Source: Hippophae tibetana
Taxonomy: Eukaryota > Streptophyta > Magnoliopsida > Rosales > Elaeagnaceae
Reading direction: 5' to 3'
DNA length: 64,000 bases
Assembly: GCA_037013495.1 (NCBI GenBank)
Contig: CM072810.1
Location: 56,468,843-56,532,842 of the forward strand
The translations under genes and the position numbers were made by a program. The stretch's first letter is position 1, and every line of letters starts with the position of its first letter. Shown one piece after another: positions 13,801-23,721 of the stretch. Below the pieces are notes generated by a model, which did not search any database, had not been told where the DNA came from, and saw nothing but the letters and a program-made list of their open reading frames with translations.

Positions 13801-16800
13801 TATCAGACTAAATGTCAATTTGCTTATTAGCTTTTGTTATAACGCAATTATATAATTTTGAAATATCTTACATTTCAAATTTAACATCCAATCCATCATC
13901 TATACTTCACTTGATACATATAATATTATTCAAAAATAAAAAGATAATAAAGTTAAGCAGCACAGCAAAACATAGAGTCTTAAATATTTACAAGTATCAC
14001 AACCATTAATGAAAAGTAAAACTCACCTTGCTCGTTCTTCCATAAAACCAAGAGCTTTCTCTAGAAGAGATGGAGATCCAACCTCTTTCAAAGCATCCGA
14101 ATGGGTGTCTCAATAACTTTAGATACCGTTGGCTTTTTTTGTATCTACAAAAAGGACAACCACCGAAAAATGGAAAAAGAAATAAAGCACAGATTAGCAC
14201 TTTGCAAATTAACAAACTCATAGGTCACATAGTAGTAAATTATTTGGGAAAATGATATTGGCAACAGAAAATTTATACTCACTTAGATTCAACTTGCACT
14301 TTGCATAGATCCAACGTACACTAATGTGGTTTTCGGCATGCATGGTGATCGACACTAATATATGTCAACCTCGTTTCTGGAGAAGAATCTGCAACTACTC
14401 CAACAGATTCATTAGAATTTGTCACTGAACTTTCGAGAGATTTTGATAATAGATTTCGCCCAACTTCATCAATATCATTTGTTTCATGAGAATTTAGCCC
14501 GAAGCCAGAACCAACTACATGGTGCAATTCATATTGGAATCTCCCAATATACGTTTTTAACTTTTAAAAAGCTTAATAATAAATTAGTCAATAGAGATGT
14601 AGATATATAGAGAAAGGAAAAAACGCTTAATAAATTTTACAAGTAATCATAATTTATGTTAGCAATATATATTATACATTAAATAGAAAATCATGTAAAT
14701 AGTAGTAAACCTTTTAATTAAAATCTAAGCATTTATACGATGCACACATTGAATTCAATATTTCGTCGAACAATAAAAGATAAAGCACAATAGATGTTAT
14801 AATTGGATAAAAATTAAATAAAACTTTTCCTACGTTGATAAAAATAATTATTATAGCTTCTATTAAATATATGAATATATATAAGTAAGAATATTTAAGT
14901 AGATAAAAATAAATTTTTAACATAAATAACTAAAAATAAGTCAAGTAATTACAATATCATAAATAAGTAGATAAAAAATAATTATTATATATAATAAATA
15001 AGTAATTGCAACAATAAAAAAATTGCCCCCATTCCCAAGTAGCAAAGAAAACAGAATAATTTGACAGTTCATCACAAATAAATTTTACTTGTAAATTATA
15101 ATTTATGTAATAACATCCAATCCAATTTAACAATAACTTTTTTACCTTACTAATTTAACATCCAAATAAATTTGACAATAACTAAATGCATATACCATTA
15201 TTCTTTCATATATCACCAAGAAAATACCAAGAGAATAAAACATGTGTGATTCGGTAAAAATATTGACATTATGTTTTTATTTTTCAAGCGTACAATTTAA
15301 AAAAAAATATACACATATAAGTTTAAAAATACATTAAATTTTTTTCAATCATAGTTTAAAACATCCATGAGACTAAATGTCAATTTGCTTATAGCTTCTG
15401 TTAAAAACCAATCCTATAATTTTGAAATATCATACATTTCAAATTTAACATCAAATCCATCATCTATACTTCACTTGATACATATAATATTATTCAAAAA
15501 TAAAAAGATTATCAAGTTAAACAGCATAGCAAAACATAGAGTCTTAAATATTTACAAGTATCACAACTAATAATGAAAAGTAAAACTCACATTGCACGCT
15601 CTTCCATGAAACGAAGAATTTTCTCTAGAAAAGATGGAGATCCAACCTCTTTCAATGCATCCGAATAGGTCTCCCAATAACTTTAGATACCGTTGCCTTT
15701 TTTTGTATCTACAAAAAGGACAACCACCGAATAATGAAAAAAGAAATAAAGCGCAGATTAGCACTTTGCAAATTAACAAACTCATAGGTATAATAGTAGT
15801 AAATTATTTGGGAAAATGATATTGGCATTAGAAAATTTATACTCACTGAGGTTCGGCTTGCACTTTGCATAGATCCAACGTACACTATTGTGGTTTTCGG
15901 CATGCATGGTGATCGACACTAATATATATGCCAACCTCGTTTCTGGAGAAGAATCTGCAACTACTCCAACAGATTCATTAGAATTTGTCACTGAACTTTC
16001 GAGAGATTTTGATAATAGATTTCGCCCAACTTCATCAGTATCATTTGTTTCATGAGAATTTAGCCCGAAGCCAGAACCAACTTCATGGTGCAATTCATAT
16101 GTGAATCTCCTAATATACGTTTTTAACTTTTAAAAAGCTTAATAAATTAGTCATTAGAGATGTAGATATATTGAGAAAGGAAAAACGCTTAATAAATTTT
16201 ACAAGTAATCATAATTATGTTAGTAATATATATTATACATTAAATAGAAAATCATGTAAATAGTAGTAAACCTTTTAATTAAAATCTAAGCATTTATACG
16301 ATGCACACATTGAATTCAATATTTCCTCGAACAATAAAAGATAAAGCACAATAGATGTTATAATTGGATAAAAATTAAATAAAACTTTTCCTACGTTGAT
16401 AAAAATAATTATTATAGCTTTTATTAAATATATGAATATATATAAGTAAGAATATTTAAGTGGATAAAAATAAATTTTTAACATAAATAACTAAAACTAA
16501 GTAAAGTAATTACAATATCATAAATAAGTAGATAAAAAATAAGTATTATATATAATAAATAAGTAATTGCAACAATAAAAAAATTGCCCCCATTCCCAAG
16601 TAGCAAAGAAAACAGAATAATTTGACAATTCATCACAAATAAATTTTACTTATAAATTATAATTTATGTAATAACATCCAATCCAATTTGACAATAACTT
16701 TTTTACCTTACTAATTTAACATCCAAATAAATTTGACAATAACTAAATGCATATACCATTATTCTTTCATATATCACCAAGAAAATACCAAGAGAATAAA

Positions 16801-17348
16801 ACATGTGTGATTCGGTAAAAATATTGACATTATGTTTTTATTTTTCAAGCGTACAATTTCAAAAAAAACTTCTTTGGCAGCTTTAGATTTAGCAGATTCC
16901 TCTGTCACCAGTTCCATAGCTTCTTGTGCTTTCTTAGTGATTTCACAAGCTCCACTTCTTGCAATTCACATCTCTGTCTTTGGCTTTCAACCTGATCATG
17001 TTTTAGAAAAATGCACAGAGCTATTAGGTTAAGTCTTAAACACTGACTACAAAAAGACTCCTTCCTCTAGGTATATAATTAAATTAAAACTAAAATCCAA
17101 AAGGAAGTCATAAATCACAAGTATACATGTGCCCGTAATTTAAGCACTTCTTGATTCAAAAGTTCCTTTTTTTTCCTTTTTTCCATTCTTTCTCTTTTTT
17201 TTGCAATAGTTGACAAAATAACATCTTTCAGCTGCAATAACGGTGTCTGCAAGGATCTGACAAGAGAAAATGTCTAATATTTTTTTCCTTGTTTAGCGAC
17301 TTTGCTGTCTAATTGCTTTATCAAACCAACAGTAGTTGGAACTGCAGA

Positions 17349-17612
17349 CTAAGCAAGTCTGATCTCAGCTTCTTCTAATCTGTCCTGGGTAGTATGTGAT
17401 AAAACTTCTTTGGCAGCTTTAGATTTAGCAGATTCCTCTGTCACCAGTTCCATAGCTTCTTGTGCTTTCTTAGTTGATTTCACAAGCTCCACTTTTTGCA
17501 GTTCACATCTCTGTCTTTGGCTTTCAACCTGATCGTGTTTTAGAAAAATGCACAGAGCTACTAGCATAAGTATTAAACACTTGAGTACTAGAAGATTCCT
17601 TCCTCCAGACAT
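17349..17612 (-). pseudogene. PRAF tandem unit, coiled-coil exon plus read-through of preceding intron
   Basis: The frame is open for 87 codons. Its first ~28 codons (MSGGRNLLVLKCLILMLVAL and on) are the 3' end of the intron between LRAQ and VESQ, not exon. The splice acceptor is at CATGATCAG, before GTTGAAAGC. From there the sequence gives the PRAF coiled-coil segment ([20 protein letters not shown]) and continues through the novel TAQ-DRLEEAEIRLA duplication joint to a stop. The apparent hydrophobic start is therefore an artefact of an intron that happens to be open. Equivalent at 40,535-40,798. Not a functional gene. Confidence 0.7.
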
Positions 17613-17652
17613 ATAATTAAATTAAAACTAAAATCAAAAAGGCAGTCCTAAA

Positions 17653-17862
17653 TCACAAGTATACCTGAGCCCTTAAATTAAGTACTTCTTGATACAAAAG
17701 TTTCTTTTTTTCTTTTTTTCTTTTCTTTCTCTTCTTTTTTTTCGGCATAGTTGACAAAATAATATCTTTAATCTGCCATAAAGGTGTGCGAGCATCTAAC
17801 AAGAGAAAATGTGTCAGATTTTTGCATTCTTTTGCGATTTTGCTGTCTAATTGCTTTATCAA
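17653..17862 (-). pseudogene. PRAF tandem unit, linker exon piece
   Basis: The frame runs from IKQLDSKIAKE through FLLLDARTPLWQIKDIILST and a Lys-rich run to LRAQVYL. The last residues VYL are intron (donor GTATAC). It belongs to the subtype of unit with GGCATAGTTGACAAAATAA (Met-Pro-Lys at the joint). There is no start codon of the parent gene and no downstream domain; it is one repeat of the array. Confidence 0.65.
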
Positions 17863-18354
17863 ATCATCATTAGATGGTACTGCAGACTTAGCATGTCTGA
17901 TCTGAGTCTTGTCTAATCTGTCCTGAGCAGTTAGTGATTTTATAACTTCTTAGGTACCTTTAGATTTAGCAGATTCCTCTGTCACCAGTGCCATAGCTTC
18001 TTGTGCTTTCTTAGTTGATTTCAGAAGCTCCACTTTTTACAGTTCATATCTCTGTCTTAGGCTTTCAACCTGATCATATTTTAGAAAAATGCACAGAGCT
18101 ATTAGCTTAAGTATTAAACACTTGACTAATAAAACACTCCTTCCTCCAGACATGCAATTAAATTAAACCTAAATAAAAAAGGAAGTCATAAATCAGAAGT
18201 ATACCTGAGCCCGTAACTTAAGCACTTCTTGATTCAAAAGTTCGTTTTTTTTTCCTTTTTCCATTCTTTCTCTTCTTTTTTTTGCAATAGTTGACAAAAT
18301 TACACCTTTCAGCTGCAATAAAGGTGTCTGCAAGGATCTAACAAGAGAAAATGT

Positions 18355-18570
18355 CTAAGATTTTTTTCCTTGTTTAGCGGCTTTGCTGTCTAATTGCTTT
18401 ATCAAACCAACAGTACTTGGAACTGCAGACTTAGCATGTATGATCTCAGCTTCGTCTAATCTGTTCTGAGCAGTAAGTGATAAAATTTCTTTGGTAGCTT
18501 TAGATTTAGTAGATTCCTCTGTCAGCAGTGCCATAGCTTGTGCTTTCTTAGTTGATTTAAGAAGTTCCAC
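18355..18570 (-). pseudogene. PRAF tandem unit, coiled-coil exon joined to linker exon
   Basis: The 71-codon frame covers [19 protein letters not shown], then SLTAQNRLDEAEIIHA, then SAVPSTVGLIKQLDSKAAKQ. It shows the back-to-front join of two PRAF exon regions most clearly: in the family, DRLDKAEIRL follows the FYVE domain and SLTAQ lies ~150 residues further on. Here SLTAQ directly precedes it. Confidence 0.7.
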
Positions 18571-19807
18571 TTTTTGCAGTTCACATCTCTGTCGCTTTCA
18601 ACCTGATCATATTTTAGAAAAATACACAGACCTATTAGCTTAAGTATTAAACACTTGACTACTAAAAGACTCTTTCCTCCAGACATATAATTAAATTAAA
18701 ACAAAAATCAAATAGGAAGTCATAAATCACAAGTATACCTAAGCCCATAACTTAAACACATCTTGATTCAAAAGTTTGTTTTTTTTCTTTTTTCCATTCT
18801 TTCTCTCTTTTTTTTGCAATAGTTGACAAAATAACATCTTTCAGCTGCAATAAAGGTGTCTGCAAGGATCTATCAAGAGAAAATGCCTCATTGCTTTATC
18901 GAACCAACAGTAGTTGGAACTGCAGACTAAGCAAGTCTGATCTCAGCTTCTTCCAATCTGTCCTGGGCAGTAAGTGATAAAACTTCTTTGGCAGCTATAG
19001 ATTTAGCATATTCCTCTGTCAGCTGTGCCATAGCTTGTGCTTTCTTAGTTGATTTCACAAGCTCCACCTATTGCAGTTCACATCTCTGTCTTAGGCTTTC
19101 AACCTGATCATGTTTTAGAAAAATGCACAGAGCTATTAGCTTAAGTATTAAACACTTGACTACTAAAAGACTCCTTCCTCCAGACATATATTTAAATTAA
19201 AACTAAAATCAAAAAGGCAGTCGTAAATCACAAGTATACCTGAGCCCGTAACTTAAGTACTTCTTGATTCAAAAGTTCCTTTTTTTCTTTTTTTTCTTTT
19301 TTTTTCTCTTATTTTTTTCGGCATAGTTGACAAAATAACATCTTTAAGCTGCCATAAAGGTGTCTGCGAGCATCTAACAAGAGAAAATGTGTCAGATTTT
19401 TTCCATTGTTTTACGACTTTGCTGTCCAATTGCTTTATCAAATCATCATTAGATGGTACTGCAGACATAGCAAGTCTGATCTCAGTCTTGTCTAATCTGT
19501 CCTGAGCAGTTAGTGATTTTATAACTTCTTAGGTACCTTTAGATTTAGCAGATTCCTCTATCACCAGTGCCATAGCTTCTTGTGCTTTCTTAGTTGATAT
19601 CACAAGCTCCACTTATTGCAGTTCTCATCTATGTCTTAGGCTTCCAACCTGATCATGTTTTAGAAAAATGCACAGAGTTATTAGCTTAAGTATTAAACAC
19701 TTGACTACTAAAAGACTCCTTCCTCTAGACCTATAATTAAATTAAAACTAAAATAAAAAAGGTAGTCCTAAATCACAAGTTTACCTGAGCCCTTAACTTA
19801 AGCACTT

Positions 19808-20166
19808 CTTCATTCAAAAGTCCATTTTTTTTCCTTTTTCCTTTTTTCTTCTCATTCTCTTCTTTTTTATCTTTTCTTTCTCTTTTATTTTTTTTCTTTT
19901 CTTTCTCTTTTTTTTCCTTTCTTTCTCTTTTTTTTCTTTTCTTTTCTTTCTCTTTTTTTTTCCTTTCTTTCTCTTCTTTTTTCTTTTCTTTACTTTCTCT
20001 TCTTTTTTCTTTTCTTTACTTTCTCTTCTTTTTCTTTTCTTTTCTTTCACTTCTTTTTCTTTTCTTTTCTTTCTCTTCTTTTTTCTTTTCTTTTCTCTTT
20101 TTTTTTTCTTTTCTCTCTTTTTTTTCTTTTCTCTCTTTTTTTTCTTTTCTTTCTCCTTTTTTTCGT
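19808..20166 (-). repeat. Expanded polypyrimidine (CT-rich) tract inside a PRAF unit
   Basis: About 360 bases of the plus strand are almost only C and T (TTTTCTTTTCTTTCTCTTC-like phrases). They sit at the place where other PRAF units have a 50-70-base CT-rich stretch. On the minus strand it reads as an unbroken Lys/Glu/Arg run, which is low complexity and not a protein. The tract accounts for the extra ~310 bp in this unit. Long mirror-like purine-pyrimidine runs of this sort can form triplex (H-DNA), a known property of such sequences; I have not tested it here. Confidence 0.9.
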
Positions 20167-21150
20167 TTTTTGCCATAGTTGACAAAATAACATCTTTCAG
20201 CTGCAATAAAGGTGTCTGCAAGGATCTAACAAGAGAAAATGTCTCATATTTTTTTCCTTGTTTAGCGGCTTTGCTGTCTAATTGCTTTATCGAACCAACA
20301 GTAGTTGGAACTGTAGACTAAGCAAGTCTGATATGAGCTTCTTCAAATCTGTCCTGGGCAGTAAGTGATAGCTTTAGATTTAGCAGATTCCTCTATCACC
20401 AGTGCCATAGCTTGTGCTTTCTTAGTTGATTTCACAAGCTCCACTTATTGCACTCCACATCTCTTTCTTAGGCTTTCAACCTGATCATGTTTTAGAAAAA
20501 TGCACAGAGCTATTAGTTTAAGTATTAAACACTTGACTACTAAAAGACTCCTTCCTCCAGACATATATTTAAATTAAAACTAAAATCAAAAAGGCAGTCC
20601 TAAATCACAAGTATACCTGAGCCCATAACTTAAGTACTTCTTGATTCAAAAGTTCCTTTTTTTCTTTTTTTTCTTTACTTTCTCTTCTTTTTTTTCGGCA
20701 TTGTTGACAAAATAACATCTTTAAGCTGCCATAAAGGTGTCTGCGAGCATCTAACAAGAGAAAATGTGTCAGATTTTTTCCATTGTTTTGCGACTTTGTT
20801 GTCTAATTGCTTTATCAAATCATCATTAGATGGTACTGCAGACATAGCAAGTGTGATCTCAGTCTTGTCTAATGTGTCCTGAGCAGTTAGTGATTTTATA
20901 ACTTCTTAGGTACCTTTAGATTTAGCAGATTCCTCTGTCACCAGTGCCATAGCTTCTTATGCTTTCTTAGTTGATATCACAAGCTCCACTTATTGCAGTT
21001 CTCATCTCTGTCTTAGGCTTTCAACCTGATCATGTTTTAGAAAAATGCACAGAGTTATTAGCTTAAGTATTAAACACTTGACTACTAAAAGACTCCTTCC
21101 TCTAGACATATATTTAAATTAAAACTAAAATAAAAAAAGGCAGTCCTAAA

Positions 21151-21495
21151 TCACAAGTATACCTGAGCCCGTAACTTAAGTAATTCTTGATTCAAAAGTT
21201 CCTTTTTTTCTTTTTTTCTTTTCTTTCTCTTCTTGTTTTTCGGCATTGTTGACAAAATAACATCTTTAAGCTGCCATAAAGGTGTCTGCGAGCATCTAAC
21301 AAGAGAAAATGTCTCAGATTTTTTCCCTTGTTTTGTGGCTTTGCTGTCTAATTGATTTATCAAATCAACATTAGATGGTACTGGAGACATAGCAAGTCTG
21401 ATCTCAGTCTTGTATAATCTGTCCTGAGTAGTTAGTGATTTTATTTCTTCTTTTGCAGCTTTAGATTTAGCAGATTCCTCTGTCACCATTGCCAT
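21151..21495 (-). pseudogene. PRAF tandem unit closest to the founder (best preserved)
   Basis: A single open frame of 114 codons on the minus strand reads AMVTEESAKSKAAKEEIKSL, TTQDRLYKTEIRLAM, SNVDLINQLDSKATKQGKKS, TFSLVRCSQTPLWQLKDVIL, a Lys/Arg-rich run, then LNQELLKLRAQ before a donor. It keeps an EIKSLT form close to the family's VIKSLTAQ; other units have EVLSLT. This fits its place next to the founder and suggests an early copy. It still shows the TTQ-DRL duplication joint, so it belongs to the array rather than to the parent gene. Confidence 0.75.
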
Positions 21496-21700
21496 AACTT
21501 CCTGTGCTTTTTAGTTGATTTCAGAAGCCCCACTTCTTGCAGTTCACATCTGTCTTAGGCTTTCAACCTGATCATGTTTTAGAAAAACGCACAGAACTAT
21601 TAGCTTAAGTATTAAACACTTGACTACTAAAAGACTCCTTCCTCGAGACATATCATTAAATTAAAACTAAAATCTAAAAGGAAATCCTAAATCACAAGTA

Positions 21701-22360
21701 TACTTGAGCCCGCAACTTAAGCACTTCTTTATTCAAAATTTCATTTGTTTTCTTCAAACCATCCCCAATGTTTTTTTGAGAACGAAAGTCCTGATGTAGT
21801 TGGAATGGTTATAGCAGAACGTTGGGGACTTGGTGTCCTTGAAAAAGGTGACAGACCTGGAGCTTACTCTAGATGCTGTCAGAACTGGTTTTGGCACAGT
21901 TTGCCGCAGATCAACAGCAGTTGACAAAATAACATCTTTCAGCTGCAATAAAGAAGGTGTCTGCGAGGATCTAATTTGAGAAAATGTCTCAGATTTCCTT
22001 TCTTGTTTAGCGGTTTACTGTTGGCTTTATAAAATCAACATTAGATGGTACTGTAGACTTAGAAAGTCTGATCTCAGTCTTTGTTTAATCTGTCCTTGTT
22101 CTTTCCAGTTGGCCAAGGGACAGCATTCCTTATGTTATTACCAGCAATTTCTAAGACCTTGTTCAGTTTCACAAAGCAAGAGTCGCAAACTCGATAGGGG
22201 TTTCCTGGATTGGGGGCCATGCTGCTCTCATTTCTTTTTTCGAACTGCATGAATGGCAATGTACTAGTCCACAATTGTAGCAGCTGTGCCGTTTTCGCGC
22301 GAACCAAAAGCTTGTCTGCAAGCAGAGCACTGAGACTGCTCAGCACCAGACACCCATTTT
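21701..22360 (-). pseudogene. Founder-like PRAF (PH/RCC1/FYVE-family) gene fragment
   Basis: PRAF proteins are plant regulators with a lipid-binding PH domain, RCC1 repeats, a FYVE zinc finger and a C-terminal BRX region. This fragment holds only the middle. On the minus strand 22,358-22,301 gives [18 protein letters not shown], the start of the FYVE finger. The basic core ([19 protein letters not shown]) follows after a one-base shift, and after a second shift come [18 protein letters not shown] and NKV. The zinc-binding Cys pairs are thus still visible over three frames. Then come DRLNKD, QTPSLLQLKDVILSTAVDLR, and a Ser/Pro linker that the tandem copies lack, ending at LRAQ and a donor-like site. 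PH, RCC1 and BRX parts are absent. It is broken by at least two single-base shifts and internal stops. Upstream it runs into the T-rich module, so it has no promoter of its own. Confidence 0.85.
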
Positions 22361-22404
22361 TTTCCTCTTTTTCCTTTTTCTTTTCCTTCCGACAGCAATA
22401 TAAA

Positions 22405-23140
22405 ACTACAACAAATAACTAAAGTAAAAAAAATGAAACAAAGAATAATTGAAAAAATAATAGAAATGAAAATGAATAATACCAACAAGAAGGTACGAAA
22501 ATAGTGAGATAAAATATCTCTTGAAAAAAAATGTAAAGCATAAACAAACTTCAAAAAATGCAAAAGAGGACCTAAAAATGGAGAAAGATGAAACGTGAGC
22601 ACTGAACGTGAAGTGAAATAGAGAAACAGGGCAAGCCATTAACAAAAGAAAAAGAAAAAATGAACCAAAAAATAAATGAAATCTTGAAAGAAGAGAAGAT
22701 GAAAATGGAGCCGTGTTAGCAAACGTCTGAAAATAGCGTGACTTCTTCAAGAACAGGGATTGGAAATTGGTAAATAAGTGAGAAATGGTGTGATTTCTTC
22801 AAGGACGACGTCAGTTAACACAACAAAAAAAAGAAAATGAAACGAGTAACCAACCTTGAATAAGAGGGGCTGAAAATAATGAACCGAGAACAACAGCTGG
22901 AAAGCGAGCAAGGAATTTCGTGAACGTTAAAAAATGACCTAAAGAGAAGAAACAAAGTAAGAACGAGGACTGGAAAAATGAACCAGAAAGAGTCTATGAA
23001 GGAGCTGAAATGGGTTTCACAAATAATGAGTATCAATCTATTCATAAAATAATAAAGGATAATAATGTAAATTGCTTATACCCAAAACGAATGTGATTTT
23101 CTACTTATAAAAAAATGCTATTTACACTGAAAGAGTCTAT
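22405..23140 (-). repeat. T-rich dispersed module, copy 1
   Basis: Read on the minus strand it begins GTAAATAGCATTTTTT, passes GTTTTGGGTATAAGCAATTT, TTAACTGACGTCGTCCTTGA, GAAGAAGTCACGC and TTCAAGAGATATTT, and ends TTACTTTAGTTATTTGTTGT. The same phrases in the same order occur at 27,150-27,965 on the plus strand, and a subset occurs at 25,222-25,610 on the minus strand. The long Phe/Leu/Ser frames it contains come only from T-richness. I see no terminal inverted repeat or mobility gene, so its class is unknown. Confidence 0.75.
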
Positions 23141-23446
23141 AATGGGTAATTAAGTGAATTAATTTAATTATATTTACTATAAATTTTAAAAATATTTTTT
23201 TAATTTTTAAAACAAAAAATCAGCTAAATAATTCTAATTGCCCAAATTAAAATCCCCTTTAATCCTGATATCTCTAAAAACGCCACAGATAACATATTGA
23301 TGAAAACAAAACAAAGACATAGGTCAAGAGAAAAACAATAAAGAAAGAAAGAAAATAGTAAATCCAAAACATGCAACACAACTCACAAAAGAATGATAAA
23401 GAAGACAATAGAATACGAACTAAAAATAAATGAGATAAAAGGAAAC
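23141..23446. other. AT-rich stretch, probably intron of the HIPP fragment
   Basis: It lies directly 3' (minus strand) of HIPP exon 2 and begins with that exon's donor. The phrase GCATGTTTTGGATTTACTAT on the minus strand (near 23,360) recurs near 25,680, 25,975 and, inverted, near 28,150. The next HIPP exon (the rest of the HMA domain) is not seen. No other gene is visible. Confidence 0.45.
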
Positions 23447-23448
23447 AC

Positions 23449-23721
23449 CTTCAATTATCTGAATGATTTTCTTCACTTTTTGCTTAGACCCATCACAATG
23501 TATATTCACTCCGAGTACAAAAGTCTGTAAATTGGGGAAGAAAAAAAACAAAAGAAACATTGGAAACATCAAAACAATAAGATTCTTAAGGAAAAGACTA
23601 AATACAACTTAGCTATTAATAAAAGAAAATAAAATTAACTTAATTGTTCAATGGAAACAGAAGGTGTTAAATAGTGAAAAACCTGAATCTTCAGGAGCTT
23701 AAAGTCTTCATCTTCAGTCAT
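23449..23721 (-). pseudogene. HIPP-type heavy-metal-associated protein, first two exons only
   Basis: Exon 1 (23,721-23,683) starts at an ATG and encodes MTEDEDFKLLKIQ, ending CAG before a GT donor. A 158-base T-rich intron follows and ends in ATTTACAG. Exon 2 (23,524-23,449) encodes TFVLGVNIHCDGSKQKVKK followed by IIQIIEG, and ends at AAG before GTGTTT. This matches the start and intron positions of plant HIPP proteins, whose HMA domain binds metal through a Cys-x-x-Cys pair (family form NIHCDGCKQKVKK). Here the second Cys is Ser, which should abolish normal metal binding. The rest of the HMA domain and the C-terminal isoprenylation motif are absent. The sequence up to ~23,760 may be its 5' leader. 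I infer a captured gene start rather than a live gene. Confidence 0.75.

Larger units (their letters stand above)
1..16867. repeat. Satellite A tandem array, block 1 (~1,565-bp unit, about 11 units)
   Basis: A fixed landmark (ATGAAAAGTAAAACTCAC on the plus strand, or a close variant) recurs at 597, 2173, 3601, 5166, 6730, 8295, 9854, 10874, 12442, 14009 and 15573. Most spacings are 1,559-1,576 bp; two are short (1,428 and 1,020). All units point the same way and differ by scattered substitutions and small indels. Each unit has a very AT-rich part and a less AT-rich ~450-bp part that looks like two exons and an intron on the minus strand. The array is already in progress at base 1 and ends at a sharp junction with PRAF-derived repeats. 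I see no transposase, reverse transcriptase or other mobility gene in the unit. Confidence 0.95.
16868..21700 (-). repeat. Tandem array of PRAF gene fragments, block 1 (~540-bp unit)
   Basis: The landmark GTTGACAAAATA recurs at 17209, 17750, 18290, 18822, 19326, 20178, 20703 and 21248, with the founder copy at 21920. Spacing is 504-545 bp, except 852 bp where a pyrimidine tract has grown. Read on the minus strand, each unit encodes pieces recognisable from plant PRAF (PH, RCC1 and FYVE domain) proteins. First comes a segment like AVPSNVDLIKQLDSKAAKQG followed by LQLKDVILST. Then a Lys-rich run and NQEVLKLRAQ lead to a donor, an intron of ~145 bp and an acceptor. The last segment is [12 protein letters not shown] followed by [10 protein letters not shown] and ESAKSKAAKE, the coiled coil before the C-terminal BRX region. 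The unit closes by joining SLTAQ to DRLDEAEIRL, a junction not found in a normal PRAF gene. Most units carry stops. The first unit is cut at the satellite A boundary. Confidence 0.85.

Noticed and set aside
19814-20221. 135-codon Lys/Glu/Arg-rich frame on the minus strand
   Set aside because: It is the purine strand of a CT-rich simple tract inside a PRAF repeat. Any such tract is free of stops, so the open frame means nothing.
22406-22750. Phe/Leu/Ser-rich 'membrane protein' frames (also 25,223-25,477 and 27,506-27,949)
   Set aside because: They are translations of the T-rich module. The three copies have different frames and lengths and no family similarity.
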